The notes below the pieces were generated by a model. The model ran no database searches and was not told the origin of the DNA. It worked only from the letters and a program-made list of their open reading frames with translations. A stretch of DNA of 64,000 bases, from the NCBI RefSeq assembly GCF_002944315.1, contig NZ_CP024314.1, positions 1,240,001-1,304,000 of the forward strand, written 5' to 3'. This stretch comes from Rhizobium sp. NXC24 (lineage in GTDB: Bacteria > Pseudomonadota > Alphaproteobacteria > Rhizobiales > Rhizobiaceae). Shown here one piece after another: positions 24,946 to 33,215 of this stretch (its first letter is position 1; each line of letters begins with the position of its first letter). The position numbers and the translations under genes were made by a program.

Positions 24946-25935
24946 TCAATCGGAGTAGATAAATTTCGCGACGTTCTTATCGGCGACATTCGATTTGTCG
25001 ATGACGGTGAAACCGGTACCGATAGAGGTCGGGATCGAGTTGCCAGTCAGATGCGCATAGGCCGCCATCACACCGAAGTAGCCAATTTCGGCTGGATGCT
25101 GGGCAATCGCGAGATCAACGAGGCCGGAATTGATATTGTCGACGATTGTCGTCGGTGCATCAAAGGCGACAACGCGGATTTTGCCTGTCTGGCCCGCCTG
25201 CTGCACCCCGTTTGCGGCGCCGAGAGCGGAGAAGAGGTTGGCACCGAAAACGCCGTCAAGATCCGAATTACGGGCATAGACGGCCTGGAGCTGCGACGCC
25301 GCTTTGTTCGCATCGTCGTCGTTGTATTGTGTTTCCAGAACAGTGATGTTTGGATATTTCTTCATCTCGTCCTTGAACCCCTGCTCGCGCTGGTCCGTCG
25401 TCGAGATACCCGGCTTGACGTTTGAAACGTAGACCTTGCCTTTTTCACCGACAGCCTTGGCAAGCGCGCGCGCAGCAATGGCGCCGCCGAGCAGGTTGTC
25501 CGAGGCAATGTAGGAAAGCGGAAAATCGGCATCGCCGCTGCCCGTTTGATAAACGCCGGTACCGATGAATGTATCGACGGTGATGACCGGGATACCCGCA
25601 TCGGCGGCTTTCTTCAGCGGCTGGACCAACTGGTCCTTGTCGGTCGGCGCAATCAGGATCGCATCCGGTTTCTTGGCAATGACGGCATCGAGAACTGGAA
25701 CCTGTGTGACCGGATTGAAGTCGGATGCGCCCTGGAACATGAGCTGAGCACCGACCGCCTTGGCGGCGGCTTCGGCGCCCTTGCGCATGGTGATATAGAA
25801 GGCATCCGTCGTCAGGCCTGGAATAAGTGCAATCGTAAACTTCTTGTCTGCGGCTTTGGTGGTGCGGGCAACAGCCGAAACACCGGTGGCAAGCGTTGCC
25901 ACAGCGGTGGCCTTAAGAAATGAACGGCGCTCCAT
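24946..25935 (-). CDS. CUT2 sugar ABC transporter substrate-binding protein
   Basis: The 329-residue periplasmic binding protein belongs to the ribose/fructose type (family 4). The N-terminus MERRSFLKATAVATLATG carries a twin-arginine (RRSFLK) export motif with cleavage after about residue 28. The mature part starts KKFTIALIPGLTTDAFYITMRKGAEAAAK and has the family's DAILIAPTDKDQL and PVITVDTFI. AGGAGG precedes the ATG at 25935. It follows the ROK-kinase gene by 230 bp with its own upstream region. The ligand is unknown; the neighbouring aldolase and kinase suggest a hexose or ketose. Confidence 0.92.
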   Translation of the reverse strand: MERRSFLKATAVATLATGVSAVARTTKAADKKFTIALIPGLTTDAFYITMRKGAEAAAKAVGAQLMFQGASDFNPVTQVPVLDAVIAKKPDAILIAPTDKDQLVQPLKKAADAGIPVITVDTFIGTGVYQTGSGDADFPLSYIASDNLLGGAIAARALAKAVGEKGKVYVSNVKPGISTTDQREQGFKDEMKKYPNITVLETQYNDDDANKAASQLQAVYARNSDLDGVFGANLFSALGAANGVQQAGQTGKIRVVAFDAPTTIVDNINSGLVDLAIAQHPAEIGYFGVMAAYAHLTGNSIPTSIGTGFTVIDKSNVADKNVAKFIYSD

Positions 25936-26023
25936 AATTTCCTCCTCTTGAAACCAGACCTCCCCTGTCCGGCGCAATGGATAATCAGCGGCTTACAGCG
26001 GGCCGTCAAGTAATTTTTTTCTG

Positions 26024-26039
26024 TAACGAATTTCCGTTA
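26024..26039. promoter_or_regulatory. Inverted repeat upstream of the CUT2 binding-protein gene
   Basis: TAACG and CGTTA separated by 6 bases, about 90 bp before the start at 25935. A possible operator for a sugar regulator; no match to a named site. Confidence 0.35.
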
Positions 26040-26164
26040 TCTATTTGAAATAGTTAACCAATCAATGCGATTGGCAAAGCGCCGCACCCTGCCGCCGACG
26101 GAGTGTCGCGCTGCGGTTTGAAGTCGGATATCGCTTTTGTCGGCCGCCTGGGAGGCGGGTATTT

Positions 26165-27577
26165 TCATGCCTGGCCGAACACCTTCGAAATCCAGGTAGT
26201 TACTTCGTCCATATCCGGTTCCTTTGTTTGGTCAACTGTCATCCATGGACCACATTCCATAGGTTCGGCACGATCGGCGAGCGCCACCAGTTCCGGGATA
26301 TAGTCCGCTCCCGGATGTCCGGGCAGCCTGTCTTTCAAGCGACGGGCATAGCGGTCGCCAGCAACGACACCGGGCACCTTGCACCAAAGTTCTGCGACGC
26401 GATCGATGCCCGCGTCTTTGATATAGGCCTCAAGCACGGCTTTGGGCTGAAAGCCGAACCATGCGTCGATGATGAACGTGGAGCCGGCCGGAGCCTCGCG
26501 AATGGTCGACCAAATCGCCTGGTAGCTCGCCTTTCCGAGTGTCCGATTGAACTCCCGGTCGACGCCGCCAATGTGCTCCAGGAACGGGTTCTTGATGCCG
26601 TCGAGGGAAAGGACCGGCCATCCCGTGCGTTGCGACAGCAATTTGGCGAGGCGGCTTTTTCCCGAGGCCGGCACGCCATTGACCAGCACCACACGCTTTT
26701 CGGCACAGCGGAAGGCGTCTGAAAACGTCGCCAGGCCGGCACCGACTATCCCGGCGTCATCTCCGAGTTTGGCCGGCAGGATCGCCGGGCGAAACCATGG
26801 CGCCACCGCGGGGAGATCTGCGAGGGCTCGAGCCGCATCGGAACCGAGGCCCCCTCCCAATATGATGATTTCCGGATCCATCGTTGCAGCGATGTTGTCG
26901 AGCGCTGTACGCAAAGGCGCCGCCCAGGCGTGTAACACTGCCCTGGCCGTCGCATCTCCGTTTGAGGCCATTTCAAAAACATCGGCAATGGATGCTGCCG
27001 ATAGACCCGCTTCGTTTATGTGCCGGCGCAGCGCCGTTCCCGAGCTGAAGGTTTCCACGCAACCGCGTCTTCCGCACGCGCATTCCGGACCATCGTGCCG
27101 GACGCAGATGTGACCCAACTGCCCGGCAGTCCTATGGCCATGATAGATGCTGCCGTCATGGGCAACCGCGCCGCCGATCCCCGTGCCGATGGTCAGCATG
27201 GCGACACTTTGAAAGCCTCTGGCAGCACCAACACGCATTTCGGCGATGAGCGCCATGCTGCAATCATTTTCGATGACGACCCTCTTGCCGAGGCTTGTCT
27301 CCAACTGATCGACGAAGTCCATGCCGGCCAAATTCAAGATGCCGCCGGATAGGACCGAGCGATTTGCAATGTCGACTCGGCCAGGAATGCCGACGCCAAG
27401 GCCAACAACACCAGCCGCATCGAGTTGACCTACTATCGCCTTGATGCGCTCAAAGACTTGCCTGGGATCGGTCGGTGTCCGCTCCGACAGCTTTTTGAGG
27501 ATTTCGCCCCGTTTGGAGACGAGAGCCGCACGAATATTCGTGCCGCCAATGTCCACGCCAATGGCTAATTCAGACAT
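26165..27577 (-). CDS. ROK sugar kinase fused to a P-loop kinase domain
   Basis: A 470-residue fusion. Residues 1 to about 290 are a ROK kinase: ATP loop IGVDIGGTNIRAALV, catalytic Asp in IENDC (D105) and zinc motif CACGRRGC near 167-173. Residues from about 295 form a second nucleotide-binding domain with Walker A VNGVPASGKSRL (GKS at 306-308). LSLDGIKNPF, FIIDAWFGF and RYARRLKDR follow, as in gluconokinase/AAA-type small-molecule kinases. ROK kinases normally end near residue 300, so the extra 175 residues are a true addition. It overlaps the aldolase gene by 8 bp. Two kinase domains beside a bisphosphate-type aldolase suggest two phosphorylation steps on one sugar; this is inference. Confidence 0.85.
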   Translation of the reverse strand: MSELAIGVDIGGTNIRAALVSKRGEILKKLSERTPTDPRQVFERIKAIVGQLDAAGVVGLGVGIPGRVDIANRSVLSGGILNLAGMDFVDQLETSLGKRVVIENDCSMALIAEMRVGAARGFQSVAMLTIGTGIGGAVAHDGSIYHGHRTAGQLGHICVRHDGPECACGRRGCVETFSSGTALRRHINEAGLSAASIADVFEMASNGDATARAVLHAWAAPLRTALDNIAATMDPEIIILGGGLGSDAARALADLPAVAPWFRPAILPAKLGDDAGIVGAGLATFSDAFRCAEKRVVLVNGVPASGKSRLAKLLSQRTGWPVLSLDGIKNPFLEHIGGVDREFNRTLGKASYQAIWSTIREAPAGSTFIIDAWFGFQPKAVLEAYIKDAGIDRVAELWCKVPGVVAGDRYARRLKDRLPGHPGADYIPELVALADRAEPMECGPWMTVDQTKEPDMDEVTTWISKVFGQA

Positions 27578-28511
27578 CTGCTTTCTGTCCTTGGCCGAGA
27601 CCTTCAGACTTGACGCCTTTGAAATGTGCCGCGATCACCGCTTGAATTTCGCGAAGCCGCGGAACAGCGACCGTTTCCAATCGGTCCTTCGTGACGGAAC
27701 GGTCGAGCGAGATGCAGTCTTTCCATAGAGACCGGCCCGCGATGACACCGGACGCACCGTTGCGCATGGCATCTTCGACCTGCCGCAGGAACGTCGAATG
27801 GTCGACGCCGGCCGACAGCACCGCCCAGGGCACGTCCCCTGCCAGCCTCGTGACCTCCGCACATGCCTCAGCAGTGCCAGGATAGGGAATCTTTAGAACC
27901 TTCGATCCGCAGTCCAGGCAAATCTTGCTTCCTCCAACAACCAGCGACGGCAGCTTCGACTTGTAGTCGGCTTCGTCTTCGTCCGCAAATCTGTATGTCA
28001 GGAATTCGACCACCAGCAGCAGGTCCTCGCGCGCGAAGTCCTCGATGCATTGGCGCAGGATGTCGATGTTGTGCGTGTTCGCTTCATCCCGGTCGGAGCG
28101 GAGATAAACCATGATCTTGCCCCCGGTGGCGCCGAGCTGACGGACGCGGCGAGCCGAAATGCCGGGCACCAGCTTGGAAAGGCGATATCCCTCTGGCGAA
28201 GTGTCCCAACCCGAAGCATCCAGGCCGATCAGAAGTGCGGTATCGCGCCTGATAATGCGGTCGTCCACCAATGCCGGAACAGCACAGATCGGATCGACGA
28301 GAACACAGGATGCCTTGCTTGCAAGAAACATGGCGATATCCGCCTTCGTGTCGCCGAGGGTCTTGTCGGAGATGGCGGCCTGCTCCTGTGGGTCGCTTGC
28401 AAGCAGACTGCGCATGCCGCCGCGCTGATCGCAGGCGATAACCATCATGGCGCCGTCGTGACCGCAAATCTGCTGGTAACCTCGCATTTCGGCTGTCGTC
28501 AATCTCGACAT
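27570..28511 (-). CDS. LacD/YihT-type class I aldolase
   Basis: The 313-residue protein resembles tagatose-1,6-bisphosphate aldolase (LacD) and sulfofructose-phosphate aldolase (YihT). It has MMVIACDQRGGMRSLL near residue 22, ASCVLVDP, the Schiff-base Lys in VLKIPYPG (K207) and the phosphate-binding end VLSAGVDHSTF with GASGVIAGRSLWKD. Such enzymes split a ketose (bis)phosphate into two three-carbon units. It is first of the operon with the kinase fusion and the CUT2 transporter; no sulfoquinovosidase or isomerase lies near, so a sulfosugar substrate is not supported. A 15-bp palindrome sits in the divergent upstream region. Confidence 0.85.
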   Translation of the reverse strand: MSRLTTAEMRGYQQICGHDGAMMVIACDQRGGMRSLLASDPQEQAAISDKTLGDTKADIAMFLASKASCVLVDPICAVPALVDDRIIRRDTALLIGLDASGWDTSPEGYRLSKLVPGISARRVRQLGATGGKIMVYLRSDRDEANTHNIDILRQCIEDFAREDLLLVVEFLTYRFADEDEADYKSKLPSLVVGGSKICLDCGSKVLKIPYPGTAEACAEVTRLAGDVPWAVLSAGVDHSTFLRQVEDAMRNGASGVIAGRSLWKDCISLDRSVTKDRLETVAVPRLREIQAVIAAHFKGVKSEGLGQGQKADV

Positions 28512-28664
28512 CTGCTCCTCCCTTTAGCCCGTCCCAAACCGGATGCTGAAGTGCGTGCCATCCCAAATTTCTGAGGGATGGCCGACGAAACATTGAGAGC
28601 GCTCACGAGCCTGCATAATCGTTGCGAAACCGGCCGTTTTGAGCGATAACTCCTCACACGCCGA

Positions 28665-28679
28665 AATGTGTAACACATT
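28665..28679. promoter_or_regulatory. 15-bp perfect palindrome, candidate SorC-family operator
   Basis: AATGTGT-A-ACACATT in the intergenic region between the divergent aldolase and SorC-regulator genes, ending 18 bases before the likely regulator start. Placement fits an autoregulatory and operon operator. Confidence 0.5.
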
Positions 28680-28697
28680 GCAGAAAGGAATTTCAAT

Positions 28698-29654
28698 CTG
28701 AATTCGTCTCAGTCGCAGGACTCTGCAACGAACCGTGCCTTGCTGCATACGGTTGCGAAGCTGCATTACCAATCCGATATGTCGCAGGTTGATATCGCTA
28801 AAAAGCTAGGATTATCAACGGCTACGGTCTCGCGGCTGCTTCAGAAGGCACGCTCGGCCGGGATCGTTCGGATCGAGGTGATCGATCTTTCCCCCTCGGA
28901 AGATTTGGGGGCGGCCTTGGTTGACGGTCTGAAACTGCGCAACGCCATCGTGATCGATACACCGTCGTCGAACGTCCTCAGCGCCCTCGCCCCGCCGGTC
29001 GGATCAATGTTGCAGCAAGCGGGACTGCGATCGGGTTCGACGCTCGGCATCGGCTGGGGACGGGCTGTTCGAGAAGTTACCTTTGCCGGCTTGCCGCAGT
29101 TGCCTGGCATCGCAACCATTGCTCTCAACGGGGGAATGCAGCAGGCGGCTCCGCATTTTCAAATCAACGAGTTCGTGCGGCAGGCTGCAGAGCAAATGGG
29201 GGGAATTCCGCATTTTCTGCATGCCCCCTACATTTCATCTTCGGAATTGCGCGATGCTTTCCTCGCCGATCCCACGGTTCAGCAGGTCACGTCGCTGTGG
29301 AACAAGCTGGATGCCGCGATCGTCGGCGTCGGCTTAACGCATGTCGCAAGTCCCTCCGAAGCGACGGCGGCCCTCCCGGGAGAAAAAGCCTTAAGTCATG
29401 CGGCGGGTGACGTTCTGCGCCATTACGTAACCGAGGCCGGCGAACTCCTTCATTGGGATGGCGAGGAACGCATGATCGCTGCCTCCCCGCAGCAACTGCA
29501 ACGAATTCCCCTGTGCATTGCGGTTGCTGCAACCCCTGCCAAGGCGCCCGGCATCATCGGGGCGGCACGGTCGGGCATGATCAATGCTCTCGTGACGGAT
29601 GCCAATACGGCGCAGGCCATTCTCGATCGCTTGTCCGCTGCCGATAAATCTTGA
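28698..29654 (+). CDS. SorC/DeoR-family sugar-responsive transcriptional regulator (non-ATG start)
   Basis: The product of about 318 residues has an N-terminal helix-turn-helix (SQVDIAKKLGLSTATVSRLLQKARSAG) and a SorC sugar-phosphate-binding domain with LGIGWGRAVREV and the AAIVGVGLTHV stretch. There is no in-frame ATG or GTG before the conserved VAKLHYQ segment. The only candidates are CTG at 28698, with AAAGGA 8 bases before it, or TTG at 28740 without a site. I prefer CTG. The ATG at 28779 would delete the first helix. Divergent from the aldolase-kinase-transporter operon, which it probably controls in response to a phosphorylated sugar. Confidence 0.85.
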   Translation: MNSSQSQDSATNRALLHTVAKLHYQSDMSQVDIAKKLGLSTATVSRLLQKARSAGIVRIEVIDLSPSEDLGAALVDGLKLRNAIVIDTPSSNVLSALAPPVGSMLQQAGLRSGSTLGIGWGRAVREVTFAGLPQLPGIATIALNGGMQQAAPHFQINEFVRQAAEQMGGIPHFLHAPYISSSELRDAFLADPTVQQVTSLWNKLDAAIVGVGLTHVASPSEATAALPGEKALSHAAGDVLRHYVTEAGELLHWDGEERMIAASPQQLQRIPLCIAVAATPAKAPGIIGAARSGMINALVTDANTAQAILDRLSAADKS

Positions 29655-29859
29655 GAAAAATCTCGAAAACCTCTCTTGTGGTGGTCGCCATAGCTCCTCG
29701 CCAAGCATTTTTACGTCAAATAATAAATTCACGCACGTAACGTTCTGAGGTTACACAAGACCGGAAAAACTTGCTCGGAGCTTACGTTTTCCCGTTGCGC
29801 CTCTTTTTGCGTCGACGCATCATGGACGGGCATAGCGGTTTGAAAACGGTCGACTTTCG

Positions 29860-30894
29860 ATGGAAAAATTGACACATAAGACGATGGAGGATTTTGCGAA
29901 ATCCTGCGGCGTCTCCCGCCCAACCCTTTCCAAATATTTTGATGACCCGACAAGCGTGAAGCCGACGACACGTGCGCTGATCGAAGCCGCACTTCGCGCA
30001 TCGGACTACCAGCCAAATCTTTACGCACGAAACCTCAATCGAAAGAGGACCCGCAATGTCGGTATTCTCGTTCCGGCCCTGACCGACCCCTTTTACGCCG
30101 AAATGGTCAACCGCCTGGAATTGCGATTGCGCGATGAAGGCTATTGGCCAATCGTGTTTTCCTCGCACGGCTTGCAGGAGCTGGAGGCCGAGGCCGTCAG
30201 CACGATGCTGTCATTGAAAGTGGCGGGCGCGATCGCCGCACCACTTGGGCAGAAATCCGATCCGCGCGCGTTTGAAAAACTCACGCAGAATGTTCCCCTC
30301 GTCTATTTCGACACCTATATCGAGGGCAACACGCCATTCATCGGCAACAATAACTACCAGAGCGTCGCGACCATCGTGGAATATCTCTGCCGCTCTGGAG
30401 AGGCGCCGGTCTATCTCGACATTCCCCACGTCAATCACAATTCCCCGGAGAGATTGGCGAGCTATATCGCCACGATGAAGGCTTCGGGCCAGGAGCCCGT
30501 GGTGATCAAGACCATTGCCGCCTACACATGGGATTTCGAGCGCGTCGGCTACGAGCAGATGGACGCGATGCTCAAAGCCAAGAAGCTGTCATTCAAGACC
30601 ATTCTTTGCGCCAATGACCGTCTGGCCTTTGGTGTGATGGCTGCCGCTTTCGCGCATCGGCTGAAGGTCGGACGCAAGAAGGGCGACGACCTGCGCATAG
30701 CGGCCCATGACGACCATCCATTGAGCCGCTACACTTGTCCGCCACTGACGACGATGGCGCAGGATTTTGCCTCCATGACGGCAAACAGCGTCGACACGCT
30801 GCTGACGCTTCTCGGCGATACGGGTGCGCCGGTTCGCACGATCGCGGGCAAAGTCAGCCTGGATGGGACGTTGGTCATGCGGCAATCGGCATAA
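29860..30894 (+). CDS. LacI-family transcriptional regulator
   Basis: The 344-residue regulator has an N-terminal LacI helix-turn-helix (MEDFAKSCGVSRPTLSKYFDDP), the hinge region ending NLNRKRTRNVGILVP and a periplasmic-binding-protein-like sensor domain. The ribosome site is weak. It faces a hydrolase gene (convergent) and stands near the Gfo/Idh and CUT1 genes, which it may regulate. An imperfect inverted repeat (GTAAC-N8-GTTAC) lies about 115 bp upstream. Confidence 0.9.
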   Translation: MEKLTHKTMEDFAKSCGVSRPTLSKYFDDPTSVKPTTRALIEAALRASDYQPNLYARNLNRKRTRNVGILVPALTDPFYAEMVNRLELRLRDEGYWPIVFSSHGLQELEAEAVSTMLSLKVAGAIAAPLGQKSDPRAFEKLTQNVPLVYFDTYIEGNTPFIGNNNYQSVATIVEYLCRSGEAPVYLDIPHVNHNSPERLASYIATMKASGQEPVVIKTIAAYTWDFERVGYEQMDAMLKAKKLSFKTILCANDRLAFGVMAAAFAHRLKVGRKKGDDLRIAAHDDHPLSRYTCPPLTTMAQDFASMTANSVDTLLTLLGDTGAPVRTIAGKVSLDGTLVMRQSA

Positions 30895-30912
30895 AACGGG
30901 TCGCAGTCTCGC

Positions 30913-31866
30913 TTAATCGGGAATTCCTTCAAAGCCGCGCCACGCCGCGATTGCGTCCTCCACAGCCTGCCGCGCGGCCGGTATGAATCTTCCCATCGAG
31001 ACAAAACCGTGAATTTGCCCTGGCCAATGGCGCTGGACCACATGAACACCATCCTCCTGCAGCCGCTTGGCATAGGCCATGCCCTCGTCCACGAGAATGT
31101 CGTGCCCGGCTGTAGCAATGAATGCCGGCGGTGCCCCTGCAACAGTTTCGGCCAGCGCGGGTGAGACCTTCCAATCCACGATATCGACTGCGGTGCGGAC
31201 ATAATGGTCGCGAAACCACTTCATCGTCGCGGCGGTCAAGCCGAAGCCTTCACCATATCGGCGATAGCTGTCCGTCGTCTGCGTGGCGTCCGTGTTGGGG
31301 TAGAAGAGCAGTTGAGCCGCAAGCCGTGGGGCGTCGCCTGAACGCGACATCAACGCCAGCACGGCCGCAAGATTGCCGCCGGCGCTATCGCCGGCCACCG
31401 CAATTCGTTCGGGGTCGACGCCGATCTCCGTGGCGGCCTGCGTCATGAATGCCAGTGTCGTGGCGCAATCCATCAGTCCGGCGGGAAATTTGTGTTCCGG
31501 CGCCAGGCGATAGTCTGGGCAGATCACCGTGCATTCGGCGAGGTTGGCAAACCATCGGCAAATATCGTCGTGAGAGTCGAGACTGCCGATCACCCAGCCG
31601 CCGCCATGGAGATAGAGAAGACCCCGCCCCTCCTTGGAAGGCGCTCCGATGCCGCGATAGATGCGCAGGGTGATCGGGCCGTTGGGGCCGCTGATCCGGC
31701 GGTCCTCCACCGAAGCAACCGCCTCGCGAGCGCCCTGAAGAGCGGGGCCACCAGCATTGTAGGCGATACGGGCCTCCAAGGGCGTGCCAGCTTCAAGCGG
31801 TCGCAGCTTCGCCGCCTTGCTGACATCGAGAACCCATTGCGCACCTTCGTCAAGGTATTCGGTCAC
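30913..31866 (-). CDS. Alpha/beta hydrolase (hormone-sensitive-lipase / acetyl esterase type)
   Basis: The 317-residue esterase has the oxyanion motif YLHGGGW (85-91), the nucleophile GDSAGG (S161), DILVDEG for the acid and HGFVSMGR for the His. Such enzymes cleave short acyl esters; next to sugar genes, deacylation of an acylated sugar is plausible. It lies 21 bp after the Gfo/Idh gene on the same strand and is probably cotranscribed. Confidence 0.88.
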   Translation of the reverse strand: MTEYLDEGAQWVLDVSKAAKLRPLEAGTPLEARIAYNAGGPALQGAREAVASVEDRRISGPNGPITLRIYRGIGAPSKEGRGLLYLHGGGWVIGSLDSHDDICRWFANLAECTVICPDYRLAPEHKFPAGLMDCATTLAFMTQAATEIGVDPERIAVAGDSAGGNLAAVLALMSRSGDAPRLAAQLLFYPNTDATQTTDSYRRYGEGFGLTAATMKWFRDHYVRTAVDIVDWKVSPALAETVAGAPPAFIATAGHDILVDEGMAYAKRLQEDGVHVVQRHWPGQIHGFVSMGRFIPAARQAVEDAIAAWRGFEGIPD

Positions 31867-31887
31867 GTCGCTTCTCCCGTGCAGCGG

Positions 31888-33036
31888 TCAGGCCAGAAAA
31901 CTGCGCGCTTCGTCCTCCCCAAGAAGCGGCGGCCGTGCCAAGTCACCGCTGATGCTGACCGACTGACCGCTCTCGCCCGAAGCAAGAATAGCCTCCATGA
32001 TTTCGAGCACATGGAGGGCGAGTTCCCCCGATGCGCGCGGCGGCCTGTTTTCCGCAAGTGCACGCGCTAGGTCGGCAACACCGAGCATACGGTAGTTCGC
32101 CCGATCCGGCGCCGCAAACGGCCAGTTTCGTTCGCCGTAGAGCTCGCCATCACTTTCGAAGTTCCGCCACTCGGCACCCCGCTCGGACAGAGAGACCGTA
32201 CCACCGAATGTATCGGGATCCGGCAGCCGCAGCGAGCCTTCGGTGCCGTGCAGCTCGATCGGATGATTGGAATGGCGGAACACATCCCAGGACGCGCCGA
32301 AGTTGATGGTCGCACCGGATTGAAATTCGAGCAGCGACAGAACGTTGGTTGGCGTACCGACCTTGAACGTCGTATTCTTGAATGGCCCTTCCGCGGTGAT
32401 GAGACGTTCGTCCTGACCTTTCGTCGCCATCGCCATGACGCGCACGACCGGACCGAGCAAATTCACCATCATGGTCAAGTAGTAAGGTCCCATATCGAAG
32501 ACAGGGCCGCCGCCGGGCTGGTAGTAGAATTGAGGATTGGGGTGCCAGTGCTCCATGCCGCGTCCCATCATGAAGGCGGTGCCGCTGACGGGGCGCCCTA
32601 TCGCGCCCTCCTCCATCAGGCGACGCGCCCGCCGGCCCGCAGCGCCAAGGAACGTATCCGGCGCGGAGCCGAGCAGCAAACCCCGGCTCTTCGCCTCCGC
32701 CACCAAAATCCGACCGTCGGCAGCCGATGTTGCAAGCGGCTTTTCTGTGAAGACGTGCTTGCCGGCGGACAAGGCCGACATGGTGACCTCGAAATGAACC
32801 GCCGGTACTGTCAGATTGAGAACGAGATCGACTTCGGGATCTGCAAGTAGCTGATCGACGCTGACGCTATGGATACCGAGCTCCTTTCCGCGCAGAGCCG
32901 CAGCATCAGCCGAAATATCGGCACAGGCGCGCAGCTCAATACCGGCAAACAGCGCGGCATTGCGCAGATAGGTCATCGATATGTTGCCGCAGCCGATGAT
33001 CCCGACGCCAAGCGTTCCCTTTGTTTTTTCAACCAT
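31888..33036 (-). CDS. Gfo/Idh/MocA-family oxidoreductase
   Basis: The 382-residue NAD(P)-dependent sugar dehydrogenase has the Rossmann motif GIIGCGNIS, the TEKPLA motif and a C-terminal alpha/beta domain with GGGPVFDMGPYYLTMMV. The family oxidises or reduces sugars, inositols and derivatives. GGGAGG precedes the ATG at 33036; the TTG codon upstream overlaps that site. It is divergent from the CUT1 operon (180 bp apart) and leads a two-gene unit with the esterase. Confidence 0.9.
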   Translation of the reverse strand: MVEKTKGTLGVGIIGCGNISMTYLRNAALFAGIELRACADISADAAALRGKELGIHSVSVDQLLADPEVDLVLNLTVPAVHFEVTMSALSAGKHVFTEKPLATSAADGRILVAEAKSRGLLLGSAPDTFLGAAGRRARRLMEEGAIGRPVSGTAFMMGRGMEHWHPNPQFYYQPGGGPVFDMGPYYLTMMVNLLGPVVRVMAMATKGQDERLITAEGPFKNTTFKVGTPTNVLSLLEFQSGATINFGASWDVFRHSNHPIELHGTEGSLRLPDPDTFGGTVSLSERGAEWRNFESDGELYGERNWPFAAPDRANYRMLGVADLARALAENRPPRASGELALHVLEIMEAILASGESGQSVSISGDLARPPLLGEDEARSFLA

Positions 33037-33129
33037 ATTTCTCAAACCTCCCCGGACTGGATAACCAACGCCTCCTCGACGGACGGCCTGGGCCGACGCG
33101 CTTCAAAGTGATTTAAAGCATCTTATTTC

Positions 33130-33160
33130 TTGACGCGCGACAATTGTTTATCGAACATAT
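33130..33160 (+). promoter_or_regulatory. Candidate sigma70-like promoter and operator before the CUT1 operon
   Basis: TTGACG at 33130-33135 with a weak -10 (AACATA) 18 bases on, overlapped by an imperfect LacI-like repeat (TGTT-N5-AACA, 33145-33157). It is about 60 bp before the binding-protein start. A weak match, position-supported. Confidence 0.3.
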
Positions 33161-33215
33161 GCCAATGCTGGCGCGGAGATTTTTGGAGGACGCCAGTCTT
33201 TCCTGGGAGGGAAAC

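Noticed and set aside
23035..29654. Sulfoquinovose (sulfo-EMP) pathway
   Set aside because: The YihT-like aldolase fits, but no sulfoquinovosidase, isomerase or sulfolactaldehyde reductase is present.
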